64,000 nucleotides of DNA from Torymus aiolomorphi (Eukaryota; Arthropoda; Insecta; Hymenoptera; Torymidae). The DNA lies in assembly GCA_036365515.1 (NCBI GenBank), contig CM070874.1, positions 91,408,342-91,472,341 on the forward strand, read 5' to 3'. Position numbers and translations under genes: made by a program. This document shows, piece after piece, positions 52,288 through 62,081 of the stretch; position 1 is the first letter of the stretch; each line of letters starts with the position of its first letter. The notes under the pieces are model-generated. The model worked only from the letters and a program-made list of their open reading frames with translations. It ran no database searches and was not told the DNA's origin.

Positions 52288-53482
52288 CTTGCTGTGCTTC
52301 TTCTAATCTTTCTTCGAATTGGGCAAATAGTCGTAGTGGAACGAAAAAACTAGAAGCGAGTGACTACGGTGTGCTTTTGTCTCGACCGAAAACCCGACAG
52401 ACCGGAAATGCTGCTTGTACTCGTGTGCGCAGACAGAGCAACTGCCTTAACAGCCCAAGCGCCAATGCCAAGCCTCGCTCTAGCTAGACGCTCATCGACC
52501 CATAGCCCATAGGGTGCGTTTTCATGGTAGCGACATTATCGCTTTGTCGCCGCTGCGACAGTCACAAACGCTACGCGCGCCATTCAAATGTAGACTAAAG
52601 ACGAAAGGTTTTGAGGTCGTCTGATGGTCTATGGGTCTGATCTGATGCTTTATTCTTAGGCATTTGGATCTCCTGAATTCAAATTTTTATAAGGTAAAAG
52701 TACCAGTTCTGGAACGATTTTTGGCGTCGTTTCAGTTTTTCATAATTTTAAAATGAATTAATATAAAAATATGCAGATTTTTTACATCTGTGAATGAAGT
52801 AGGGCTTAATTAACAAAATAATCACTTACAATACTGAATTTGAAGCAAATAATTAATTATATCAATAAAATAAGTCATAAGTCGAGATGTACGTATTGTG
52901 GAACGATGGTTTCGAGCGTTCGAGAGCTCTAAAGATATATCAAAATAAGTTACTTGTACGATATTTTTATAATATGTGTCATTGTTCAACAGAAAGCTTA
53001 TGAATTGTAGATTTCATTTTTCTGATGACTTCCAGGAGTTATTTTGGTTTTCATATCGAAAAAAGGTGTTCCATAATTAGTACATCAATTTCAAGTATTG
53101 TCCGTATTAATGGAACGAAATTTAACTGTGTTCCGCGAACAGGGACATCATGATTTGCATATGTACCCATTAGTGGAACAAGCGTAATTATTAATATTAA
53201 CACGCATTTAGCTATACTTATGATATTGTCTGATTTAAAACAAAGATGTTTTATTATATTCTACATTAATCATAAGTCATGTAAATAGTGTCATTCATAA
53301 AGTTTTTGTCATCTGAAATATGCGAGAAACATGACCTATAAATATCAGGATAACGTACAAATTTAGGCAACTAAAATTATTTTTAAAATCTACTCATGTT
53401 TGAAACCCATTTGCTGTGAAAAGTTACTGAAGTAAATATCGTTTCAAATCAAATACATTAGTTTTTGTTTTTGTAATGCCAA

Positions 53483-54602
53483 CCCTGGCGGAAGTAAAAA
53501 CTGCACATATCTGCACATCTCTGCACATCTCTGCACATTTTTGCACATTTTTACACATTTTTGCACATTTTGTCCACTTATTAGACTTTTGTAAAGAAAT
53601 GTGCAAAAATGTGCAGAAATGTGCAGAAGTGTGCGGTTATGTGCGGGAATGTACAGAAATGTACAGAAATGTACTCTAATATGTACAAATGAATGTTTAT
53701 TTATCATAATAAACGAAACAAGAATTTAATTTTCTTTAATTCAAAAAACATTTTCTTAAAGTAAGAAAATATTTACAGAACGAAAATTTAACTTCTTTTT
53801 TGATAGCGCTCTAGAATAAAGCTAATACCAAAGAAGAAAATTTAGAGAATATATTTTCAGTACTGGTCTGATTTCTACTTTACCGGCACAAAATTTTTTA
53901 AGTAAATCGAATTTAATTAATTAATGTCTTATCATTAAGTTATTCATTTTCTTAAAATATTGTGTAAATATAAAAAATTATTAAAAATCATTAATATATT
54001 AGATAAATAATCAAAATGTAATATCAATTAAATAAATACGGATAATGCACCTTATGTAGATGAAAATGCCCAAATTCTTTAATGTGAGCGATAGCGTAAC
54101 GGCTTGCGTGCGTGTGTAGTAACCCAAGGGTCGTGGGTTCGATTCTCGGTCAGCGAGAAAATTTTATGTAAGTTTTTTTCTGCGATAATTAAAATGCAAT
54201 TTAATTGATAATAAACAATTTCTCATGAACATACGAAATATTTATACTAATGATTAACAAAGTTTTTATACATTTATGAAGCTAATTAATTTTTCATCTG
54301 ATAATTATATTGAATTGTACCTACATCTTTGTATATTTTTGCACATTTCTGCACATTTTCGTACATTTCTGTACATTTCTACACGTTTCTGCATATTTCT
54401 GCACATTTCTGCACATTTTTGCACATTTTTGTACAAAAGTCTAATAAGTGGACAAAATGTGCAAAAATGTGCAGAAATGTGCAGAAATGTGCAGAAATGT
54501 GCAGAAATGTACAGAAATTTACAAAAATGTGCAGAAATCTACATAATTGTACATATATGTTCAAATATGTGCAGATATGTGCAGTTTTTACTTCCGCCAG
54601 GG
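53483..54602. mobile_element. 1.1-kb element with about 230-bp inverted ends made of a 10-bp tandem repeat
   Basis: The outer ends are CCCTGGCGGAAGTAAAAACT and its exact complement. Each arm is an array of TGCACATTTC-type decamers (53510-53690, 54330-54590), and each contains the core CTAATAAGTGGACAAAATGT in opposite orientation. The interior is AT-rich and carries the tRNA-like promoter at 54085-54155. Open frames over the arrays are repeat artefacts. Confidence 0.85.
54085..54155 (+). repeat. tRNA-derived SINE-like pol III promoter
   Basis: An A box TAGCGTAACGGC (54092-54103) and B box GGTTCGATTCT (54136-54146) lie 32 bp apart, close to the consensus and spacing of tRNA genes. The flanks do not pair as a complete acceptor stem, so this is a tRNA-derived sequence or SINE head rather than a functional tRNA. 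Confidence 0.65.
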
Positions 54603-54932
54603 AAGCAATAGTCCAAATTATATGATTTTGTTAGCTGTTCCAAAACTAGGCACTGTTCCGCAACTGGTACTTTTACCTTATTGGAATGCTGAAAAATAGT
54701 CAAGCAATTTGTTATCAACAAATTATTGTTAACAATTAGTTATTGTGCAAAATATTTTTTTTCGTATTTTTCGGACCGTTTTGAACATAAAATCACCGAT
54801 TAAATCCGATTAATTCGGATTGAATTTAGCAGGTAAGTGAATCCGGAATTATTGCATTTCAATCGGGTTAATCGGGGCCCCCGATTGAAAGTGAATCGGT
54901 TCCAATGGCGCATCAATCGAAATCTGATTTAA

Positions 54933-55475
54933 GGGACAATGTATGCACATAAGAGCCGTGTCGTGCTGTGTCGTGCTTTGCCGTTTCGTTCCTATTTCTG
55001 TCGTTTTAGGGTGAGTCCAGACTGCCGCTGCGCTTACGATCCGCGGATGCGCGCTGCGCGTCCAACCAATGGCAGCTTGACTTGAGCGGAATCGAGTAGA
55101 AAGAAAGATGATCTAGTCCGCTCGAGTCAAGCGGCCATTGGTTGGACGCGCAGCGCGCATCCGCGGATCGTACGCGCAGCGGCAGTCTGGACTCTCCCTT
55201 ATAAACATATATTCTATATCTCTGTAGGAACGAAATGGCAAGGTACGGCAAGAGCAAGACACGCCACAGGGCCCTTTCTACATATGTGTGTTCTGTCTGT
55301 TCTAGGCAACTTCTCGCTATGTCTGTCTCTGTCTTACATAAACGGAACAGATCTATCTGTCTTTGTCGGGAACACACAGAACACACAGAACACACATATG
55401 TAGAAAGGCCCCGGCAAGGGCAAGGCAAGGCATGACACAGCACGACATCGACACGGCTCTTATGTACATTGTCCC
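54933..55475. mobile_element. Foldback element with two nested foldbacks
   Basis: GGGACAATGTATGCACATAA pairs with TTATGTACATTGTCCC, and pairing runs on through GAGCCGTGTCG. Inside are the element at 55009-55198 and another inverted repeat, about 55268-55410 (CTTTCTACATATGTGTGTTC with its complement). Confidence 0.85.
55009..55198. mobile_element. 190-bp GC-rich foldback with TTA on both sides
   Basis: GGGTGAGTCCAGACTGCCGC pairs with GCGGCAGTCTGGACTCTCCC. The inner arms GATCCGCGGATGCGCGC and TGCGCGTCCAACCAATGG are complementary too. TTA occurs at 55006-55008 and 55199-55201, as for PIF/Harbinger-type insertions. Confidence 0.9.
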
Positions 55476-55478
55476 TTA

Positions 55479-55937
55479 GGGTAAGTCCAGAATAGATGCG
55501 TACGTGCGTTTGCGTTCATGCGTTTACGTTCATGCAGCTACTTCGAGCAGAAGTCAGGACTCAGGAGGGTGTACTCTAGCTAGTGCCAACTGCGGGAAAA
55601 GAAAATGCGCCAAGACGTTATAGCGAGATACCATTTGATTTTTGCAGTTTTTTTCCCGCAGTTGGCACTAGCTAGAGTACACCCTCCTAACTTCTGCTCG
55701 AAGTAGCTGCAAGAACGCAAACGCATAAACGCAAACGCACATACGCATCTATGGGAGAATGTACATAAGCGCTGCGCTACGCTGTCGCATTGATTACTTG
55801 TAGACCTCGTCGCTGATTGGCTAATATTTAAATGTTAGCCAATCAGCGACGTTGTCTACAAGTAATCAATGCGACAGCGTAGCGCAGCTCAGCGTAGCGC
55901 AGCGCTTATGTACATTCTCCCTATTCTGGACTTACCC
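55479..55937. mobile_element. Foldback element interrupted by a second foldback
   Basis: GGGTAAGTCCAGAATAG pairs with CTATTCTGGACTTACCC, with TTA on both sides (55476-55478, 55938-55940). The arms carry ATGCGTTTGCGTT-like repeats and a long stem around GGGTGTACTCTAGCTAGTGC. The right arm is split by the element at 55753-55921. Confidence 0.9.
55753..55921. mobile_element. 169-bp foldback inserted in the arm of its neighbour
   Basis: GGGAGAATGTACATAAGCGC pairs with GCGCTTATGTACATTCTCCC. Longer inner arms contain GATTACTTGTAGAC and TCGCTGATTGGCTAA. TAT is present on both sides. Removing it and one TAT restores a perfect terminus to the host element. Confidence 0.92.
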
Positions 55938-55940
55938 TTA

Positions 55941-56101
55941 GGCCGTGTCTACACTATGCGACAAACACATGCGATCAGCGTGACTACAGCCAATCACAGC
56001 TTGATTCGAGCGGTAGACACCTTTTCCTTCTGCGCGAGTCAAGCTGTGATGGCTGCAGTTACGCTGATCGCATGAGCTTCTCGCGTAGTGTATACACGGC
56101 C
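55941..56101. mobile_element. 161-bp foldback with TTA duplication
   Basis: GGCCGTGTCTACACTATGCG pairs with CGCGTAGTGTATACACGGCC. The inner arms CATGCGATCAGCGTGACT and CAATCACAGCTTGA are also complementary. TTA lies on each side (55938-55940, 56102-56104). Confidence 0.9.
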
Positions 56102-56104
56102 TTA

Positions 56105-56450
56105 GGGAGTATCTACACTAGGGGCGCGTCATGGCGCGCGTCGAGATGCGCGTCGAGTTGCGCGTCCAAACTGTGCGTTCCAATCCGTTTCACATCATTT
56201 CACTTTTTTAGTTACATCGACCCCTGACCCTATATCCACGATGTGAAACGGATTGGAATACGCTTGGAACGCACAGTTTGGACGCGCATCTCGACGCGCA
56301 TCTTGACGCGCGCCAAGATATAGGGTCAGGGTCGATGTAATTAGAAAAGTGAAACGATGTGAAACCGATTGGAACGCACAGTTTGGACGCGCAACTCGAT
56401 GCGCATCTCGACGCGCAACTCGACGCGCATCTGCTCCGCTTATTCCTCTT
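56105..56450. repeat. GC-rich inverted and tandem repeat block (GACGCGCATCTC units)
   Basis: The block starts GGGAGTATCTACACTAGGGG after TTA, as its neighbours do, but I cannot find the matching right end. It contains about ten copies of GACGCGCATCTCGACGCGCA-like units in both directions and two inverted copies of AACGGATTGGAAYGC. It is probably two or more collided foldbacks. Confidence 0.7.
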
Positions 56451-56823
56451 ATGTGTTGTGTACGCAACGAAACGTGCATAACCTCTTGATTTTTTTGGAG
56501 TAAAGTTTTCGAAATGAAATAGCTTACTGTAATTATTAATTGACTCTAATTAGTTACAATGTAAAAAGTTGACAAAATAATAAAACTTGAGGGGCTTTTG
56601 TATTTTATCATTTCAACGTGCAGAAGTGAGAAAAGTTTTCTTCTTAATCATTTAGTGATTATTTTTATAATAATTTATAGTGTAGACATTTTTGAACAAT
56701 GGATGAAGAGGTAAATGTTTACTTGCAATTTATTATTAAAAAACTTACTCCAAAACAAGCAATTTAGGGGTTATGCACGATCCGTTGCGTACACAACACG
56801 GGCATAAGAGGAATAAGCGGAGC
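56433..56823. mobile_element. Foldback with inverted ends around an AT-rich centre
   Basis: GCTCCGCTTATTCCTCTTATG (56433 on) is the reverse complement of the sequence ending at 56823. Pairing continues through GTGTACGCAACG. The 250-bp centre is AT-rich and without a gene. Confidence 0.8.
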
Positions 56824-57065
56824 ATAAGTACCTTATGTCCACCTTATGCCCTCTTATTCCTTATTCCTGTGCGTTATGCTTTTAGCGTGCAAAGGCCCTA
56901 AGTGAAATAAGCGAATAGAGAAAGTTAGTATGCTTTTTTCATTTTCAAATCTTATCTCACTTGTCCAATTCATTGCAAACTCGCATAAAACCTACTAACA
57001 AAGGCAAAAACATCAGCTTGCGCATGCGCATAGGCGTCAATGTGATCGTCTCACCCTGTCTTTTG

Positions 57066-57292
57066 GGGACTGTCCACATAGCGTCTCATGTGCCTTGTCT
57101 CTTGTCTCATGCCTCAAGCGCGAAGAAAATCGTTGTCCGAATTCTCATACATTTATAGTTTATGGCAATAGAAAATTATACAGAAAAAATTACCATAGAT
57201 TAGAAATTATTAAGATTGCGGACAACAATTTTTTTCGCGCTTGAGATATGAGACAAGAGACAAGGCACATGAGACGCTATGTGGACAGTCCC
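57066..57292. mobile_element. 227-bp foldback
   Basis: GGGACTGTCCACATAGCGTC pairs with GACGCTATGTGGACAGTCCC. Pairing continues through TCATGTGCCTTGTCTCTTG and CAAGCGCGAA. The right flank is TTA, the left flank TTG. Confidence 0.88.
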
Positions 57293-57315
57293 TTACATCT
57301 CACTCGACACGCTTA

Positions 57316-58283
57316 GGGACTCGCCACAAATGGACTGTGCCATGCCGTGCCGTCGCCGCCCGGGCCGCCCCGTGCCATAGGGTGCCGAGCGCTTTTCGAA
57401 TCGGAGTACGCCGTCTATCAAGAGTATTGCTTCCGTGCTCCAAGCCCTTTTGGACATATGAGTTTGCCATCTGCAATCTTTGTTTATGACGAAAAAAATC
57501 AAGCATAGCCTGGATTGCTCCGAAATATTCTACAGGTAAAATCATTGCTAAATCATTGTAAATTTTGCTAATGTCAACATTATGTTAATTTGACGGTGTT
57601 ATAACACTTTTTTTTTGTTTAGTAGCATGGAATAGCATAGATTAAAATAAAAAAGCAACTCTTAACCTACTGTATGTCACATGGAACTGTTGTGTCCTCG
57701 TTTGTAATAAAATAAATAATAATTTAATACATTAATTATTAATAATTATTATTAATTATTTAATTTAATTTAATAATAATAATTTGTAATAAAATATATT
57801 ATTGTTCATGTTTTAGTATATACACAAAAACCCACCATCTCCTGAGTTTTTTTCTTTTTTTTTTTTAATATTCTAGCTATTATCAATAACGATACTGCTG
57901 TCACATGTAGTTTACAACACGTTAACATTTTTTCCATTTTACTTTGGTCCATTCTGTAAATTAATTATTAAACAGTATTAAACAAAAAAAAGTGTTATAA
58001 CACCGTAAAATTAACATAATGTTGACATTAGCAAAATTTACAATGATTTAATAATGATTTTACCTGCAGAATATTTCGGAGCAATCCAGGCTATGCTTGA
58101 TTTTTTTCGTCATAAACAAAGATTGCAGATGGCAAACTCATATGTCCAAAAGGGCTTGGAGCACGGAAGCAATACTCTTGATAGACGGCGCACTCCGATT
58201 CGAAAAGCGCTCGGCACGCTATGGCACGGGGCGGCCCGGGCGGCGACAGCACGGTACGGCACGGTCCATTTGTGGCAAGTCCC
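57316..58283. mobile_element. 968-bp foldback with about 300-bp arms and TTA duplication
   Basis: Left arm 57316-57617 and right arm 57982-58283 are near-perfect reverse complements. TTA lies at 57313-57315 and 58284-58286. Both arms hold an open frame of about 77 codons, reading outward from ATGATTTTACC near the centre (MILPVEYFGAIQAMLD and MILPAEYFGAIQAMLD), identical apart from a few residues. The 364-bp centre is AT-rich. Confidence 0.9.
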
Positions 58284-58340
58284 TTAGGCCGCGATATTAT
58301 CAGATATATTGTCTGATATTATCAGATATATTGGCAATTG

Positions 58341-58715
58341 GGGGTGCCATAGTCGTATCATTACCGACCGAGTAATTGGCACAGTTCAAGCTTATTAAAA
58401 ATGAAATACATAAAATCACAAAAAATCAAGAGAACACTTCGCTGCAGTTTTGAACGATCTATCACCCAGTACAAATTTGAAGTCGAAATATCAAGTAGTT
58501 TTTGCAAAAACTTTGAAAGAAACAGAATTTTGTTTTGTTCAAAGTTTTTACAAAAACCACTTTATATTTCGACTTCAAACTTGTACTGGGTGATAGATCG
58601 TTCAAAACTGCAGCGAAGTGTTCTCTTGATTTTTTGTGATTTTATGTATTTCATTTTTAATAAGCTTGAAACTGTGCCAATTGCTCGGTCGGTAATGGTA
58701 GGACTATGGCACCCC
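58341..58715. mobile_element. 375-bp foldback
   Basis: GGGGTGCCATAGTCGTATCA pairs imperfectly with the end ATGGTAGGACTATGGCACCCC. The arms are complementary to within about 15 bp of the centre and include AGTACAAATTTGAAGTCGAA. There is no plausible gene. Confidence 0.88.
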
Positions 58716-58720
58716 GTTAA

Positions 58721-59215
58721 GTGGAAGGTGAAAGAGTTTATAAGGGTAATCATATAATATTTTGTGGGTTAGCCAAAGAAAGTAATGATTGCTCAGCAGA
58801 GATAATAGCACTGTGCCTAAAAACGTCGGGTTTACAAGAATCTCCTCATGAAATAAGAGTAAAAAGATCTCTTCAAATGTATGTGCTGATGAAAATATCA
58901 TTCATTGTGTGTGCTCTTGTAAAGCTGGTATTTTGGGAAAATGCAAACACTCTGTTGTAGTTTTAATTCACCTTCACAGGTCAGTTCAAAATTATTGTTT
59001 TGTTTATTTTCTTAATGATGAGTAAATATTTAAATCATTTACTTATAAAATGTGTTAATTCTTTTAAGAACTCCATCATGTATTATTCAAGATGCATCTT
59101 GTACGGATTTAAAACAACAGTGGGGTAAGCTAAAACAGACAGCTTCAAAAATGTATGAAGCTGTAGAATTGAAGCATTTTTGCCACGTGAAGAAAACAGA
59201 TTCCAAATTCCTCAA
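58721..59215 (+). pseudogene. Fragment of a spliced SWIM zinc-finger protein gene
   Basis: The plus strand reads EGERVYKGNHIIFCGLAKES, then an ALCLKTSGLQESPHEIR segment. After a frameshift near 58870-58900 comes CSCKAGILGKCKHS, a CxC...CxH SWIM finger (Cys at 58912 and 58918, Cys at 58942, His at 58948). A GT-AG intron of 89 bp (58980-59068) separates this from SCTDLKQQWGKLKQTASKMY. This order resembles insect and hydra proteins I recall with a SWIM finger and a C-terminal YqaJ-type exonuclease. The exonuclease part is absent. The fragment is broken and inside a foldback, so it is not a working gene. Confidence 0.65.
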
Positions 59216-59344
59216 AGTGAAATGTTCTTGTAAACCCGACGTTTTTAGGCACAGTGCTATTATCTCTGCTAAGCAATCATTACTTTCTTTGGCTAACCCA
59301 CAAAATATTATATGATTAGCCTTATAAACTCTTTCGCCTTCCAC
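58721..59344. mobile_element. Foldback carrying a captured gene fragment
   Basis: Left arm 58721-58840 and right arm 59225-59344 are reverse complements with few mismatches. The loop and left arm hold the SWIM zinc-finger gene fragment described at 58721-59215. The arms are thus an inverted duplication of the first 120 bp of that fragment. Confidence 0.8.
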
Positions 59345-59355
59345 ATAAGGCCTTG

Positions 59356-60183
59356 CCCTATTGAAAAAAACCACATGGGATCCCACATAGGATCCCATGT
59401 GGAATCCCACGCGTGATCCCACGTGTGAATTTGATATGGGATCCCATGTGACATCCCACGTTTGAACTCGCAGCATGAATTTCCACATGAGATCCCACAA
59501 AAGATCCCACATGGGATCTCATGTGGGATATCATGCGTTTAACGTGAGTACGGGATCTCATGCAGATATGGCGTAAAACTTAGAGTCCCCCATTGTAAGT
59601 AACGGGGTTATCAAAAACAAGGCAAGCCTTATAATTAGGACGATTCGTAAAGAGTCATTTGAACGGTTGACTTACACGGCTTTATACTCTTGGCTATCCA
59701 ACGTATCCACAGACAGCACTACCGAAGCGCCGCATAGCGGATAAATAGCCCCAGCTTACTTATGGAGAGCCACCCATCACAAGTTCTCCTTTGTCACCGC
59801 TATGCGGCGCTCCGATAGCGCTTTCTGTAGATATACTGGATGGCCGAGAGTATATAAGCCGTGTAAGTCAGCCGTTCAAATGACTCTTTACGAAGAGTCC
59901 TGATTACAAGGCTTACCTTGTTTTTTGATATCCCCATTACTCACAATGGGGGATTCAAAGTTTTACGCCATATCTGCATGAGATCCCGTAATCAAGTTAA
60001 ACGCATGGTATCCCACATGAGATCCCATGTGGGATCTCTTGTGGGATCTCATGTGGGAATTCATGCTTCGAGTTCAAACGTGGTATGCCACATGGGATCC
60101 CATATCAAATTCACACGTGGGATCTCGTGTGGGATTCCACGTGGGATCCTATATGGGATCCCATGTGGTTTTTTTCAGTAGGG
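59356..60183. mobile_element. 828-bp foldback built from GGGATCCCA-type palindromic repeats
   Basis: CCCTATTGAAAAAAACCACA pairs with TGTGGTTTTTTTCAGTAGGG. Each arm's first 200 bp is a run of variants of CACATGGGATCCCATGTGGG. The inner arms (GCAAGCCTTATAATTAGG; CGGCTTTATACTCTTGGC; CGCTATGCGGCGCTCC) are also complementary across a centre near 59770. Frames over the repeats (SHVGS/GIPHGI periodicity) are artefacts. Confidence 0.9.
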
Positions 60184-60351
60184 TGTTCCATTGCCAATAT
60201 ATCTGATAATATCAGACAAATCAATAAATGATTTTAAGACGTTCATCGGATCACTACTTATTTTATTTTATACCACTCTAACCTCAAAATCACAACTTTG
60301 ATATGATTTTTCGGCGCTCGTGGTATAAAATACCGTTCGAAACTAGTGCGT

Positions 60352-60431
60352 AAGTCGATTATTTAGGTGGTGTGACTTTTTTGCACTCGCTTCGCTCGTG
60401 CAAAAAGTCACACCAGCTAAATAATCGACTT
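60352..60431. repeat. 80-bp hairpin
   Basis: AAGTCGATTATTTAGGTGGT pairs with ACCAGCTAAATAATCGACTT, with a CACTCGCTTCGCTCGTGC loop stem. Weaker pairing continues outside. It is probably the core of another MITE. Confidence 0.85.
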
Positions 60432-62081
60432 CCCCACCCGTGTCGAAATGTACTATTTTATAATTAAAATTAAATAACCTTTGGTTCGTAATTTTGTATA
60501 CCGCTCATGCTAATCAGCTGTGTTAGTGTGTTTATCCTTTGTTACGATCCCAGTGGCCATAAACTAAAGTCTTTAATATAGAGCGGCAAGCGAATGCAAT
60601 ATTTGACAAATGAAATTCTAGAATGGCCCTAGGGTTTTATATAGGTAGTGGGATCGTCGTCCAATTAAGTACAAAAGTACAAATAGCACAAGAAATAAAT
60701 TTATTACGCTTTCTCAAATTATAAATTAAGTGACATAAATTGTTATTTTATAGTTGAATTTTGATTTAAAGGCTACGCTATCGTCTTATGCACAAATATA
60801 AATTTAAATAAAATTAATCAAAGATATAATTGATGTTACATTCGTGGATGGTATTAGTTATTACATAAAATTATTAATTATTAACTGGTTAACTTAATCT
60901 TATTTATCTTTTACTAGATGCTATGTAAAAAATACGAAAATTAATATAAAAGTTAATTGAATGAATTGAATTTGTTATTGCGATTCAAGATCCTTAATTG
61001 AAATTAATAAAGAGAATTTATTACGTATTTATATTAAGTAATCTTACTAATCTTATATCTTAAATTCTCAAAGACTTATCTACCTTATTATGCTATCAAA
61101 ATACAGAGTTAATTGATTTATACTTTAAATTATTTATCCTTGAATTTAGATATTATGATTTGAAATATTTAAAATAAAGTCTAATTTATATTAATTGATC
61201 TTAATAATTTTAATAATCTTAACTTCTTAAAATCGTATCTAATTCGTTATTCTTTAGAATACAGAGTTAAATATAAAGAGTGAATTAATTTGTAAATTAT
61301 CTATGGCCGAATCCATCTCAAATCAGACAGCCCGCGTATGCCTATTTCACCTATCATGTTGAAATAAAAATATTTATGTTCTACTCGAAAAAATATTTTA
61401 CACGTGTTTTTTTATTTTTTTGTTTCATCAAAATTTCGTGCGTTCAGCGATACCGAAAAATTCCGAGAAAATTCTTTCATTGAGAAAAAAAATTTTCAAT
61501 GTGATTTTCAGACTGCTATTGTTTCAGCAGTTTTTCAAGCTTTTAAACGTGTAACACATAATTTCACTCAGTTTTGAGCCCTCTTTAACGGCCTTAATGT
61601 CATTTTCAAAAAAAAATAAAAAATCCACGAGCTATGCACTTTTTACTGAAAAATTCATTTTTTAGAGAAGTGCCTTTTTCTCGAAAACCCCATGTTTTTT
61701 TTGCACAATTTTTGTTGTCGTGATAGAGGACGGTAATGCCTAGCTAGACGTATTTGTGAGATTCGGTACTTTTTTCCTGGGATAGCGATCACTAATGAGA
61801 TAACACACAAACAAATTTTTCACGCTTAACGCTTATATATAGTCAATGATATTAGAGTCAATGTAAAGGTATTTATCTTTGTGCGTATGTAATATACATG
61901 TACGTGCGCCTACTTATAGGAGTATATGTACTAGTACATTTGTCCGCTAGATGGATATGGTTTGACTTAACATTTACAAAGAAAAGTTCGGTTTCTGCTA
62001 TATATCACACATCTCGTCTTATTTAAAACCATCATCTTTTGGAAAATTATTACATATTTACACCTTATCAACTCAACTACG
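60432..62081. other. AT-rich sequence upstream of the transposase-like gene
   Basis: There is no open frame, RNA or repeat I recognise. It may include the 5' end of the element whose coding region starts at 62082, but no terminal repeat was found. Confidence 0.5.

Larger units (their letters stand above)
52689..54681. mobile_element. 2-kb element with short terminal inverted repeats, host of a nested foldback
   Basis: ATAAGGTAAAAGTACCAGTT at the left is the exact reverse complement of the right end (54662-54681). Inside, 52.7-53.4 kb is AT-rich and repeats variants of TGGAACGA/GTTCCG. No transposase frame is seen. The element contains the insertion at 53483-54602. Confidence 0.75.
58309..60219. 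mobile_element. Composite region bounded by a 30-bp inverted repeat
   Basis: 58309-58338 (ending TCAGATATATTGGCAAT) is the exact reverse complement of 60190-60219. Between them three foldbacks lie end to end: 58341-58715, 58721-59344 and 59356-60183. This is either one large element holding insertions or chance reuse of a short palindromic end (GATATTATCAGATATATTG is tandemly repeated at 58294-58338). Confidence 0.6.

Noticed and set aside
54085..54155. Functional tRNA gene
   Set aside because: A and B boxes are present, but the ends do not form a proper acceptor stem and no clean anticodon arm could be drawn by eye.
53424..54625. Cys/His-rich open frames (HFCTFLHISAH periodicity)
   Set aside because: They are translations of the TGCACATTTC decamer arrays on both strands, not zinc-finger genes.
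59358..60181. Open frames with SHVGS and GIPHGI repeats
   Set aside because: They translate the GGGATCCCA repeat of the foldback arms.
54933..60219. CRISPR-like or satellite array
   Set aside because: The repeats are inverted arms of separate elements with different sequences, without regular spacers. The genome is eukaryotic.
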